A DNA stretch of 64,000 bases from Corynespora cassiicola (taxonomy: Eukaryota; Ascomycota; Dothideomycetes; Pleosporales; Corynesporascaceae): assembly GCA_022059125.1 (NCBI GenBank), contig JAEUWY010000008.1, positions 1,984,001 through 2,048,000 of the forward strand, read 5' to 3'. Position 1 is the first letter of the stretch. Each line of letters begins with the position of its first letter. Below are positions 31,911 to 41,973 of the stretch, piece by piece. Position numbers and translations under genes: made by a program. The notes below the pieces were generated by a model that saw nothing but the letters and a program-made list of their open reading frames with translations, searched no databases and was not told the DNA's origin.

Positions 31911-34095
31911 CTACTTCCCCTCATCTGCCATATACACGACAGCCCCACCCGCCATCCCGGCCGTAATCTCCGGGTACCCAACTTCTTCTCCAACCCGCTC
32001 AAGCGGCTGGTCAGGGTCCACTGGGATGCGAAGTTGAGAGCTCACAACAAGGACCTCAAGAGCGTTCCACTCCAGTTCAGAAACGGGAGTACCGTCAGCC
32101 TAACTATCATTAGCGCAACGTCCACTGGTATGCCAGAAAACCACCCAACAGGCAAAGAACACAGACAACACTCACCCCAAAAACCCTCCACTCCAAGCTC
32201 CCACTCAACAAGCTCAACACCTCCATCACTTCCAATCCTTCCAACAACTCCCTCTCCACAAAATCCATCAACACCCCAGTAAGCCCTACATAACCCACCG
32301 TACTCTTCTCCACCAACCCAGCAACCGCATCCTCTCCCACCTCGCCCTCATCCTCACGCTGCGGCCCCAGCACCGTCCACGAACCCACCTCTACAAAATC
32401 GTCCTCAGAATCCCCATCAGCGAGCAATACCTGAACGCGAAACGTCGCCGGAAACTGCATGGGCGCTACGCTACACCTCACCGCCCAATCCAAAAACACG
32501 CCCTCGGCCGACGCGATCCCGGCCACCGTACTCCCCGCCGGCGCACCCGCAAGGCGCTGCCGCACACTCGCGCTATACAGCCGCGCAATCGTCGCGTTCA
32601 CGCTCGCCCTGTACTCTTCCTCCGTGGCAAAGTTCCAGTGCTGCGTCTCCGGGTAGGTATACCCCAGGGCAGTGGTGTTGCGCAAGGCATTCGTGGTCCA
32701 GTACGAGTCTTGGGTGCGCCAAAAGGGGGCGAGGGGGGTGTCGGCGTCGATGGAGGAGTCGGCGGGTAGGGCGAGGGTGCCGCCGGATAGTTTGGAGGGG
32801 GCGAGCCAGCGGGTGGGGAAGGCTGCTTGGTAGAGGGCGTAGAGGCGGTCGACGTTTCTGGAGGATAGAGTTAGTTGCTTCCAGAATTATACGTCAAGGG
32901 AGGAGGGTTAAGAAAGTGTGGTGTAGGTGCGTACGCGTGGTTTAGCCAGAATAGCGGCTCATAGGCCGAGTATGCGACCGGCCACATGTGTCCTTCGTAG
33001 TACTGGGTGTTGTTAAATGTTCCAGTTCCGCCGATGCATTGATGGATTAGGCCGTGTGCGCTTTCGAGATAGCGTCGACTGAAGTCGTTGAACGAGGTGG
33101 TCGATGTGAAACCCGTCGCTATATTGTCTGAGATATAGCTTCGGTACGCCATGTACCATAACGCAAGGACTTCATTCTGCGATTCAGCTTCTGGCTCATC
33201 GGACGTCGGCCAGCGAACTGTGTGGTTGCGTTTCAGCCACTTGCATCCTGTCAGCCTAAACCGTACGAATTCTCGGAGGATCATTCCCCTTACCCGTCCC
33301 TCGAAGCTCTCTGGTGGAAGAGGATGGAAATCGTATCGATAGAGCGGATTGGCAATATTTTTCGTTGCACCATCAACATCTCTGACCTCAATTTCTGGCC
33401 ATGCAAAAAAGTCTGGAGCAGGCCCACCCTTTTCTCCGAGTGCCCAGTCCCAATAAGGAATGCGCAGCTGCTGCGCGGCGGGGGCGTATATCTTGCGCAA
33501 TTCGTCGGGAAATTTTAGTACCAAAGCCTGAACCTGCCTGTGAAGCTCTTGCTACAGAAGCTTAGCATGCATCTAAGATATCTGGAATAGATAGCCTACC
33601 TCGAAAAGCGCGAGATAGGAACGGTGCCAGCCGAAAAAGAGAATGTTTCCGTGCGGACAGTAGCCCATCTTTCCTACTTTGTCGGGAATCGCAACCGCGT
33701 CTTGCCAGCTCTGGAAGGGTTTACCATGGATGCCTATGGTGTTTCTTAGTGATGATGCTGTTCCACGGTGAGAAACATACCCGAGATGCCCACGTATGAG
33801 ATGGGATCACTTTGGTTGATGTTGAACAGAGCCCGTAGACCCAAAAGGTACAGGTTCCATTCCGCTGGATAGTTATCTTTCAAATCACGGACTTCTCGAC
33901 GAATGGGAACGTGATCTGCTACTGTCAGGCTGAACCTTCAGAAAATTGCCAACAGCACAGACACCTACCACCTTCCCATTCTACTCCTGTCACAAGATGC
34001 TTTTGCTTTTGGTAAGTGGAGTTGGAAAAATTACCAAACGCGCCTGCCGCAGATACGATAATTGAAAGAATGAAGAAGTAGCTGAACGGCCACAT
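31911..34095 (-). CDS. Secreted tyrosinase (type 3 copper monophenol monooxygenase)
   Basis: Binuclear-copper oxidase converting phenols to o-quinones, for pigment or defence. Six exons on the minus strand: 34095-33969, 33915-33781, 33733-33600, 33551-32935, 32857-32176 and 32099-31911, giving 627 aa with every junction in frame. The N-terminal hydrophobic segment (FSYFFILSIIVSAAGA) is a signal peptide. Family entry block VPIRREVRDL is followed by CuA ligands His90, His115 and His124 (GIHGK, CPHGN, GWHRSYLALFE), with Cys113 just before His115. CuB has His298 and His302 (AHGLIH) and His337 in WLNHANVDR; the usual HH pair reads Asn-His here, but the ligand His is kept. The last exon restores the typical end ADGTPVSELEWNALEV. 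The C-terminal extension may be a removable lid (family knowledge). Confidence 0.93.
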
Positions 34096-35088
34096 GGTGC
34101 AGTGGTCAAAAAGGGGCTACAATTTCAACCAAACCTATACAACATCGACCGCTGAGAACCCGGAGAATTCTACAGCTCTAGGGGTTTTCTTGGCGATAGT
34201 TTCTGTCGAGAAAGAGGAGATTTTATAAATGGGAGCAACGGGGCTGGAGGGGAGGGGTGAAATAGTCTATAAGCGAGATACAGTCATCGAAACGAATGAG
34301 TGAATATGGACGAGTGAGTCAAGTTGCAGCCAGTTGCGTGGAGTATCATCAAGGTGAAAATGAAAAAGGAAGGCGGATGCTGCAAAATCGACCAGAAGGT
34401 CGAAAGAGGCGTTCTCACATGCGTTAGCAATAGAGCACGACCTCATCGCCCACGGTCCAGACGGAGGCGCATGGCGTTTGGGGGAAATAGGCTTTTATCG
34501 GGGGCCAGGTCGAAGCGCCAGGCGCAGACTTCGAGGAATGATGGGATTCCAAGTGTTATTTCCGCCACTTTTGTAACGCCTTCCTCCAGTGACAGTCCTG
34601 GAAATCACCAGTAGGGGGGCCAGATCCACGCGGTGCATATGTATTCAGCCGGGAGCCATATGGGCGGCTAACTTGCATTACCTTGATCCGTATGGGAGCC
34701 GGATGGACGGACACAGACCAGTACAGGTGGGGGGCTTGCGGAGATTTGGCTGGCAACACCTACCGCATGCAGTGCGGTTTGTCAAGCCTATAAACGAAGC
34801 GCAATTAGTTTGCTGCGTGGCTTAATTGAATCCACTATAGGTGGTGAGAATTGAGGTGGCAAAAGCGAGGCGGTCAAAAGGAAACAGCGTGGCATGTTGC
34901 AATGGGCAAAGATTGAAGTTGGACAATGGTATCGTTGATCTGTAAACCGGCACTATATGAATGTTACCTGCTAGCGGGGTCGCTAGCTACTCCCGATCCG
35001 CTTGTGTAGCCGCGGCATCGAGAGCCTACATCGTGAGTCGTATCGTCGTGAAGATGCATACCCTGAACGTACCACCGGGCAGCCAAGC
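34096..35088. other. intergenic, tyrosinase promoter and LanC-like 3' region
   Basis: 993 bases between two minus-strand genes. The left end holds the tyrosinase promoter with a TATA box; the remainder has only short unsupported ORFs. Confidence 0.5.
34221..34227 (-). promoter_or_regulatory. TATA box of the tyrosinase gene
   Basis: TATAAAA on the minus strand, about 126 bases upstream of the tyrosinase ATG at 34095. Spacing fits a core promoter. Confidence 0.5.
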
Positions 35089-36255
35089 TCAAATGTCGTT
35101 GTAACCCAAGAACCTCTTCTCCAAACCCTTGTCGGCAATGGCCCACGCCCACGCCCGCCCAGCCTCGCCGCACCACAGCGAAGAGGGATCGTCCGACTTT
35201 TCCAGCATGCCGTCCTTTGCCATGGACTTGATTTCATGCCCCGTCGTATAGGTCAAGAAATGTTCAAATTCCTGGTCGTCCAAGGCGAGGGCGTTTCCGG
35301 TAATGCCATGGCACAGGCACGGTTCCTTGGTAAGGAGCCCGCGCTCCCATATGCACTCCCGAGCCTTTACGATGACACGATCGATTCGCTCCTGGAGGTT
35401 GGGAAAATACTTTTGTATTGATAGGAGCGATGCGACGACGCCTGGAGCGCCGTGGCAGAACTGTACCAAACGATCCCGGCCCGGTGGAAGAGACGAGGGG
35501 AAATTGCCGCTCTCATACTGATAGCTGAGGAGTGCGCCCAGCTCAGCCTCCAGCTTGGGGGCCCAGGTAGGGTCAGTCAAGACGATCTGGGTGATTATGC
35601 CAATGGCACCATGAACGGCGCCGACGTAGGCCTTTCCGTGCCACTTCCAGGGACGTGAGCTAGCCATGATGTTGTCAATAACCTCGTCGGTCGTGTCTTC
35701 GATGAGCTCCTTGATTTCCTTGTTGTCGAAGAAGGCTCCACGGACAAGTCGTAGGAGGTACAGGTACCCCGCACGCCCGTAGAGCCACTCATTGGATGCA
35801 TCCTGCTCAATAGTCACGGCTGCAAAGTCGCAGAGCTCCTTGACCGTGTCCGGGTCCTTGGCTGTGACGGCATATAGGGCCAGCAGGGACATGATGTCGT
35901 CGCTCACACCACACTTGGAAGGGCTGGGGCCTGAATAGGTCTTGATGTGGGCCTGGGCCTGTTCAATATAGGCGGCCGACCATGTGTTCATGGGATACTC
36001 GTCCAGGGTCATGTCCGGGTAGATCCTGTGCAGGGCATAGAAGAGGTAGGCGATGGAAATGGGGCCATAGTACAGGCCGCCGCCTGGCTGGATATGATGG
36101 GGGGGATAGTCAGTGACCAGGCGATTCAGCGAGGCCAGCAGCTGCTTGTGCGGGTCCCTGCGTGCTATTTTGGCATCGTTGCGGAAATAGCGCGGGATGG
36201 GAGCCGGAGCTGGAGCTGGAGCTGGAGCCGTGGCTTCTTCGGCCATGGCAGTCAA
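35089..36255 (-). CDS. LanC-like protein (lanthionine synthetase C family)
   Basis: A 388-aa intronless member of the LanC-like superfamily. In bacteria LanC cyclises lanthipeptides; eukaryotic LANCL proteins add glutathione to dehydroamino acids in damaged phosphoproteins. The zinc triad is present: Cys267 (FCHGAPG) and Cys315-His316 (CLCHGITGN), with the 48-residue spacing close to that of LanC. The Gly-rich helix-start repeats of the double alpha-barrel are visible: GGGLYYGP, YGRAGYLYLL, GAVHGAIGI, CHGAPGV, CHGITGNAL and WCGEAGRAWAWA. An N-terminal (AP)n stretch is encoded by a short simple repeat. No lanthipeptide precursor or dehydratase gene is seen nearby, so a protein-repair or glutathione-linked role is more likely (inference). 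A second in-frame ATG lies nine bases downstream. Confidence 0.93.
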   Translation of the reverse strand: MTAMAEEATAPAPAPAPAPIPRYFRNDAKIARRDPHKQLLASLNRLVTDYPPHHIQPGGGLYYGPISIAYLFYALHRIYPDMTLDEYPMNTWSAAYIEQAQAHIKTYSGPSPSKCGVSDDIMSLLALYAVTAKDPDTVKELCDFAAVTIEQDASNEWLYGRAGYLYLLRLVRGAFFDNKEIKELIEDTTDEVIDNIMASSRPWKWHGKAYVGAVHGAIGIITQIVLTDPTWAPKLEAELGALLSYQYESGNFPSSLPPGRDRLVQFCHGAPGVVASLLSIQKYFPNLQERIDRVIVKARECIWERGLLTKEPCLCHGITGNALALDDQEFEHFLTYTTGHEIKSMAKDGMLEKSDDPSSLWCGEAGRAWAWAIADKGLEKRFLGYNDI

Positions 36256-36729
36256 GGGACGAGGGGGTTTCCTTTTGGACGTGGGAGATCAGCAAGCGCC
36301 GCCTGGGAGTAGACTACGGTATGGCGGTAGGGCGTATGGCGGTCGTGGCTGTTTTGCGTGCATCCAGCGCGGGGGGTCCAAATGACGTCAGCGGGGCTCG
36401 TCGGCTTGATTCGCGGCCTGGGAGAGTGGAGGCCGAGCAGGTGAGGGAGTGTGTCTATAGGGAGAGCGTGAGGAGGCAGAACAGAGACTGAAGTTGCACC
36501 CGAGATCAGGAGTCAGTCACGCATACAGAGCCCAATGCAGCCTGATGTGCAGGCCCGCTCATGCGCCGGCAGGGATCAAGCCGGTCACGTGGCGCTGACT
36601 CAGCAGGCAACATTCATGTTTGCTGTCGAACCATCCCTCATGCCAGGAAGCCCCCCCTTGCTCCAGATGGTGCATTACTTGTTGATTATACTATACAAAT
36701 GTATACATTTTTCTTTCTCTTCTGCTCCC
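36256..36729. other. intergenic, LanC-like promoter region
   Basis: 474 bases upstream of the LanC-like gene. It contains a CACGTG E-box (36586-36591) and a TGACTCA site (36596-36602), the core recognised by Gcn4/CPC1-type bZIP factors. The right end is the 3' region of the surface-protein gene. Confidence 0.5.
36596..36602. promoter_or_regulatory. Gcn4/CPC1-type TGACTCA site
   Basis: Exact match to the near-palindromic bZIP core TGACTCA, about 340 bases upstream of the LanC-like ATG and five bases from a CACGTG box. A single site can occur by chance; the pairing with the E-box makes it worth noting. Confidence 0.35.
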
Positions 36730-38001
36730 TCACGTATCTTCAGACCCGTTCTTCTCTGGCTTGGTAGGGCTCGTGGGGCTCATGTTCTCCCACACCGACG
36801 ACGTAGTATCCGGAGCTCCATGTGGCTGCGACAGTCGCGCAGCAGGCTGCCTCGTTCCCATCGAGTTGTATTGTGACCAGCTCATCACATGATTGTCAGC
36901 GTCTACGTTCTTCTCTTTCGACTTTCTTCGTTGTTCGCCAGCTTCGTCCATGGCAGCGGCTACAGGCGTTGACGGTGGATTCGGTGTCGACGTGGTCGGG
37001 AGTTCTGCAATGGCGTTGAGATCATCCCCGACCACCTCGCTGGGTGGAACCACCATGGCGCCGTCGAGTTGCGGCACCGGCGGAGATTCTATGTCGCAAG
37101 TCGCCGTGATTTTTCTCTCTGGTTCGTCCGTGGCGATGGCTGTCGTGCCTGTGCGACGTTACTTGCTGCTCGACACTTCGCAACCGACTTGTTCAACATA
37201 CCGCTGAGCTGCTCCGACATGTCACCGTCGGCATAGGGAGGAGGGAGCGTGGCCCTTCTGCGTTCCTTTGTCTGCTTTTTCCTCCGCAGAAAGAACAACA
37301 AGAACATGACTGATGCAAGGACTGCTACACCGCCGATTGTCCCTCCTGCGATTGCCCCCACGGGCGTCCCATTGCTCGGTGAGGACTTGTTCTCTTGTTG
37401 CGGTGCCGGTTCTGTCGAGTTGGACGTAGCGGCCGGTGACACCTCGTGCGTGATGGTCACGTAGACCGTCTGTCCGGCCGAGTTGGAGACGAGCGTCTCG
37501 ACGGTCCGCGAAGGCGCTGCTGTCGGCTGTGAGGCGGCATTGGAAGCAGATGCTAAGAAGGAATTTAACCTGGACCACTCTTGATTCATCGGGGTTGCGA
37601 AGGAGGGAAAAGGGCGCATCTTCAGCAAGCGGCCGCCCGCTTATCAAGGGAGGCTCTATATGCCCCCACGTCGGCACCACGGGCTGTAGACGCCGCTCTG
37701 ACGATCGCAGCTGCCCTTCCCATGCATGACTTCATTCTCCGGGCGGTTTCCTGAGCATACATGAAGTAAAACGCGGAGAATGCATCGGAGGATTACGACG
37801 ACTGTGCAACCCGGGAAAAGCTAAAGGATACGTACCACTCTTGGGCGGGAAGCCTCTACTGTTCTCTGGACAGCCATTAGGGAAGTTGGGGCTGCACGGA
37901 TCTATGACACAGCAGCCTACATAGCCGCTAGCACTGCAGGTGTACCAATGAGTGCCTCGAGAGCAGGCTCGGTCTTGGTCTCTCTGGATGAGCGCGCTCA
38001 T
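36730..38001 (-). CDS. Cys-rich single-pass surface protein (WYTC-type ectodomain)
   Basis: Likely plasma-membrane protein of a fungal group with a short Cys-rich N-terminal domain, a Ser/Thr-rich stalk and one membrane helix; function unknown, sensor or wall-linked roles are guesses. Exons 38001-37836, 37579-37202 and 37148-36730 give 320 aa and keep frame. The N-terminal domain has WYTCSASGYVGCCVIDPC, matching the repeated fungal pattern Y.C....F.GCC..DPC. The stalk is followed by GAIAGGTIGGVAVLASVMFLL and RRKKQTKERR, giving an outside-in orientation with a 180-residue polar tail. There is no signal peptide, which is usual for this group. Intron 2 (37149-37201) is clear. Intron 1 (37580-37835, 256 nt) has a strong GTACGT donor but a weak acceptor, and a further small exon inside it cannot be excluded. 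Confidence 0.7.
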
Positions 38002-38610
38002 TGCTTCGTCGGAGGCGTAAAGAGGGTTCAGAGGGAAGAGGGATGGATTAATGTCCTCGCAAATCACCACACGGCATTTTGAACGCGTCAAGTGGCCGTG
38101 CCAACACACCGGCACGCACTGGTCCCATGAGGCGGGTATGGCATGGACAAACACTCGTCATTGCGCCTTGCATGCCGAGCCTCGATTCGACTCCCTGTGT
38201 TGTGCAGGATTGGGAGCCAACGCGGGGATCTTGTCCGCAAGCAGACCAGGAGAGCCTCCCAGGGCAAACTCTGCCATTACGCCGTCATCGAAATGTATGC
38301 GGGATGGGACGTTTGATGGTCGAGAAGAAGGGAGTGGGCTTAAGGGGATTGGCGGAACCCCAGCTGGCTTGTCGTTTGCAAGGCCAATCACACCCGCCGG
38401 ATCCGGTCTCGGACAAGGGCCTTCGGCTCCCCCCAGCACCCTCCAACACGTCCCCTCTGCTTCTTCCATCTCAAGCCTCGTCGCACCCAAACATCATGTG
38501 TCGGACTGTACATTGTCAAGAATCAAGAGTGCAGCTACCGTCGATTGCGTGCTGAGATCTACATCAGCTGCCATGGCCTACCACCACCAACGCCCAAGCA
38601 GTCTTCCTTT
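38002..38610. other. intergenic, surface-protein promoter
   Basis: 609 bases between two minus-strand genes. Only short ORFs without similarity are present. Nothing regulatory stands out. Confidence 0.5.
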
Positions 38611-39774
38611 TCAGACGACATACACCAGTTTTTCAGCGCTCACGGGTTTCATATGCTCTCCAGACGTTGTGATCTGCCTCTCCTCCATGCTCCCGCTACC
38701 AAGAAGTCTGAAACCGTCCTCAACCACGCGTTCCAACCCGCCCGGCATCACTCTTATGGGGTTCGGCTTCAACGTGGACCCTACAGCCCCGGCCAACCAC
38801 TCGTAGAATTTGGCAGCAAATTCCCGGGCGGCAGGTGACTCCTTTACAGTGAACCCTTGGTACTGAACTTCGACGCCTAGCCCCTCCCAGACAGCGCCAT
38901 AGATCGGCTCTACCAAAAGATTCTGCGCCGTCCACGCGCCGCCCTGTCGGGATCGGACAATGGCCGCTTTTCCGTTGTCCATCAGTGTCGATATCGTCTT
39001 CTTAACAGATGATTTCTCGGAGATGCAGTCGTACGCATAGTGCATGCCCGAGCCGCCTGCGAATATCTTAATTTGCGCTGGCCAGTCGGGATCGCGATAA
39101 TCAACCAGGTGATCGTACGCATACGGCTCTGCCTTTAACATATCCCACCTTGCTTTGCTTGCTGCTCCAAACAGACGGATCTTCCTTCCACGTGCTTGGG
39201 CACTGATACGGACCATTTGCGCGGCGTACAGGCCCACTGACGTCGAGGCACCGTAGATGAAGAAGTTTTCGACGTTCTGATTCTGGGGTTTCGTGCACTC
39301 GGGCTGCCGTTCCTTTGATGTTTCGTGCCCCAAGCCGAAAGGGGCTTGCATCCCAAGTCGATACCATATTCCTTGTGCGGCCGTCAAGGCCACTAGACTG
39401 ACTCCGGATGCCTCTTCGAGACTTGTCTTTTCTGGCACTTTCCATACCAAATCCCAGGGCACTACTAGATACTCTGCAAATGCGCCTGGCCTCTCGTTGA
39501 CGCTGCATGCTCCCTGCAGGAACCCAGAGACTCGATCGCCAATTTTGAAATGGGAAGAGGGGACATTTGTACCAAGAGAGGAGACAATTCCAGCAAAGTC
39601 GCTTCCGATTGTTCGCCCAGAGCTTGCCAGCGGATGTGCGACATAGAGAGGATCGATGGGATTAAGCGCGATGGCCTTGACTTGAACAAGAACCTCCCCC
39701 TTTCCAGGTACGGGTACACTTGTTTCTTTGACATTGGCTATCCGTTTTTCCGTGTCCAAAATAAGAGCTTTCAT
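38611..39774 (-). CDS. MDR-family oxidoreductase, ToxD/LovC trans-enoyl-reductase type
   Basis: A 387-aa intronless medium-chain dehydrogenase/reductase of the zinc-free subgroup that includes fungal trans-acting enoyl reductases (LovC, ToxD). Such enzymes either serve a PKS or act as stand-alone quinone or enoyl reductases. Evidence: MKALILDTEKRIANV start, GEVLVQVKAIALNPIDP, GSDFAGIVSSLG, FKIGDRVSGFL, and the nucleotide-binding segment NFFIYGASTSVGLYAAQM. The zinc-ligand residues of alcohol dehydrogenases are absent. The nearest PKS is 19 kb away and encodes its own ER domain, so this gene is probably not its partner. An insertion rich in Gln/Glu (residues about 148-168) precedes the Rossmann fold. 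Confidence 0.88.
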   Translation of the reverse strand: MKALILDTEKRIANVKETSVPVPGKGEVLVQVKAIALNPIDPLYVAHPLASSGRTIGSDFAGIVSSLGTNVPSSHFKIGDRVSGFLQGACSVNERPGAFAEYLVVPWDLVWKVPEKTSLEEASGVSLVALTAAQGIWYRLGMQAPFGLGHETSKERQPECTKPQNQNVENFFIYGASTSVGLYAAQMVRISAQARGRKIRLFGAASKARWDMLKAEPYAYDHLVDYRDPDWPAQIKIFAGGSGMHYAYDCISEKSSVKKTISTLMDNGKAAIVRSRQGGAWTAQNLLVEPIYGAVWEGLGVEVQYQGFTVKESPAAREFAAKFYEWLAGAVGSTLKPNPIRVMPGGLERVVEDGFRLLGSGSMEERQITTSGEHMKPVSAEKLVYVV

Positions 39775-40368
39775 TTCGTAGATTGGTGAAATAAGTGTGA
39801 TTTCCGTTAATGGTTGCTCAAAGTTTTGAGATCAACGACAGAGCTTTAATTATCTTTCGTTATGATTCCCGAGGTCTGCATTAGGTGTTGGTAGATTACC
39901 AATACACGTGCGCCCTGCCAACTACACGTGCTTAGTTATCATTTACTATCCGAGAGATTTCCGAGCCACAGCCCCCAACAATCATGTCTCTGGTCAGCAT
40001 GTAGTCACCTCGATGGCATCAGCGGCCGCAAAAAGATTACCAAGAGATGATCAACTTTACCAATTAAAACACCAGAGCGCTGATTCGTCACTAGGCAACC
40101 AAGACGAATGTATCGCAGAATCATACATTACTAATTATTGTGTACTTCTAGCTAAAGGTGAATGCCAGCCTAGTCAGGTAAAGGCGACACTCAGTAAAGA
40201 ATTGAACATGCAAAGAAAAAGTCTCAGCAGTGAGTGACATGATCTCGTCCATCCACCGTCGCATACAAAATCCCCAAACCATCCATGACCAGAATGCCAC
40301 GTTCTAAACGCCAAAAAGTCTCGGTGAAAAAGAGAGAAGAAGAGGGTTTTTTTTTTTTTGAAAACACC
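39775..40368. other. intergenic, reductase promoter
   Basis: 594 bases between the reductase start and the stop of the beta-propeller gene. It includes a T-run near 40351-40360 in the 3' region of the latter. No supported gene. Confidence 0.5.
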
Positions 40369-41869
40369 CTAGTAGTATTTGGGATTCTCAGGATCGGAAA
40401 GATCAAAAATGACGGCAGAGTGCGGCCTCGCACCACCGCGATTCGTGTAAATCTTCTCAAAGTCAATGGACCGGTTGAAGCTCAAGCCTCCATCCTCGTT
40501 GATGTCAATCCACTGCGCCTTGTAGTCGGCGGGCGTGTTCACAACCGAGATGTCCCCCGCCTGGACAAAGTAATCGGTAACGAGCAGATTCTTCTTATCC
40601 GGCGACACCTTGACATAATGGGGTCCGACGATGCCCTGGTCCTCGTTCGGATCGTCAAGGCGCTTGACATTGCTCAAGTCGGAAATGTCGAGCGCGGCGA
40701 CGTGGTTGCCCAGCGTGAGCGTAAAGTACGCCCACTTGCCGTCGTCGGTGATGTCGGAGTAGATGGCGAGGTTGTCGCGGGCGCGCGGACCCAGGTCGTA
40801 CAGCAGCTCTGCGACGCCCTGGTTCCCGTTGGCGTCCTTGCGGAAGGGATAGATGATCCAGACGGTGCCGGGACCCACGGCGGTGGCGAGCGCGGCCGAC
40901 TCGGGGTTGCCGGGGATGAACTTGACGTCCTGGATGCCGGCGCCGTCGGGGATCGTGATGGTCGAGATGATCTTCCTGGTATCGAGTTCCCAGAGGCGGA
41001 GCGTGTTGGCACGCTGGATGCCAAGGGCGGAGGCGGGCTTCAGGATGGTGAGGGGAACGACAAAGTCCGAAGTCAGAATCAGGTTGTTTTCCCAGTCGAC
41101 TGAGAGGCCGTGGGGGGAGAATTGCTCGCCCAGGATGTTGAGCGTGCCCTCGACGTCTTCGGGCCATTCGTGGATGATGTTGTAGTCGGCGTCGGTCTCG
41201 ACGAGACGGCCGGGAGAGGTGCCGACAGCGGCTAGGCTTGATGTCAGGAGAGGTCGACTAGCAGGGGATGGAGCAACTTACAGCCCATGTAGGTGATGAA
41301 GAAACCCCCATCGGGCTTAGCGCGGATCTCGTCGGTGATGGAGGAGAGCAGAGCACGGTTGCTCTTCGAGAACTTGGGCTGATAGGGGTTGGTGGTGTCG
41401 AAGTAGAAGGCAGTGTCCTAAATGGCATTAGAATGGTATATTTCATGCCCAGGTGTCGATCTTATCCTACCTGAGTCTTAAGGAGTGACAGTAGACCACC
41501 ACCAACAAGGGTCTTGCCATCGATCGAGGGACCCAAGTGGTGAGGACTGTTTCCACTGGACGGGACATCGGTGATCCAGAGCAAAGTACCAAAGGTGTCA
41601 TCGTCCAATGAATACGTGGCCAGGAAATCCTTGTGGTTGTTGTCACCTGCACCAGTCCAAAAGTAGCCAATCTTCTTGGGCTTGATACTTTGGTTGGCCT
41701 CAAAGGGCGGGCTTTCGAGAGGAGGAGTAGGAACTTGAAGGATAGGAAGAGGAGGGACGTTGCTGGCAAGAGGCTCCGTCACACCCGGAATGCTTGGGAT
41801 CAAAGGAGGGAGCGAGAGCGCACTGGCCGTGGTGGCCAGTACGGCAGAAAAGAGTGCCGAGGAGTGCAT
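40369..41869 (-). CDS. Secreted SBP56-like beta-propeller protein
   Basis: A 465-aa protein with a signal peptide (LFSAVLATTASAL) and a repeated beta-propeller body. It resembles the selenium-binding protein/methanethiol oxidase (SBP56) superfamily; the enzymatic activity of fungal secreted forms is unknown to me. Exons 41869-41471, 41417-41282 and 41231-40369; introns of 53 and 50 nt with GTAGGA and GTAAGT donors. Blade-like segments: KKIGYFWTGAGDNNHKDF, NSPHHLGPSIDGKTLVGG, GEQFSPHGLSVDWENNL, AGIQDVKFIPGN and VGPHYVKVSPDKKNLLVTDY. The His in SPHGLSVD and GPHYVKVS corresponds to conserved positions in SBP56. A Pro-rich linker of about 40 residues follows the signal peptide. The call at superfamily level is moderately sure; the function is not. 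Confidence 0.75.
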
Positions 41870-41967
41870 ATCGAATCGAACCAGAAATGGAAGATCAAAG
41901 AGGATCTGAGAGGCTTTGAGCAAGTTCTGAGCTGGTTGCTGTTTCTTCTCTGGGCCTCATCTTCCTA

Positions 41968-41973
41968 CTTATA
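41968..41973 (-). promoter_or_regulatory. TATA-like box of the beta-propeller gene
   Basis: TATAAG on the minus strand, about 100 bases upstream of ATG 41869. Confidence 0.4.

Noticed and set aside
38611..39774. idea that the ToxD/LovC-type reductase is the trans-ER of the PKS
   Set aside because: The PKS has an apparently intact ER domain, and at least eight unrelated genes lie between the two.
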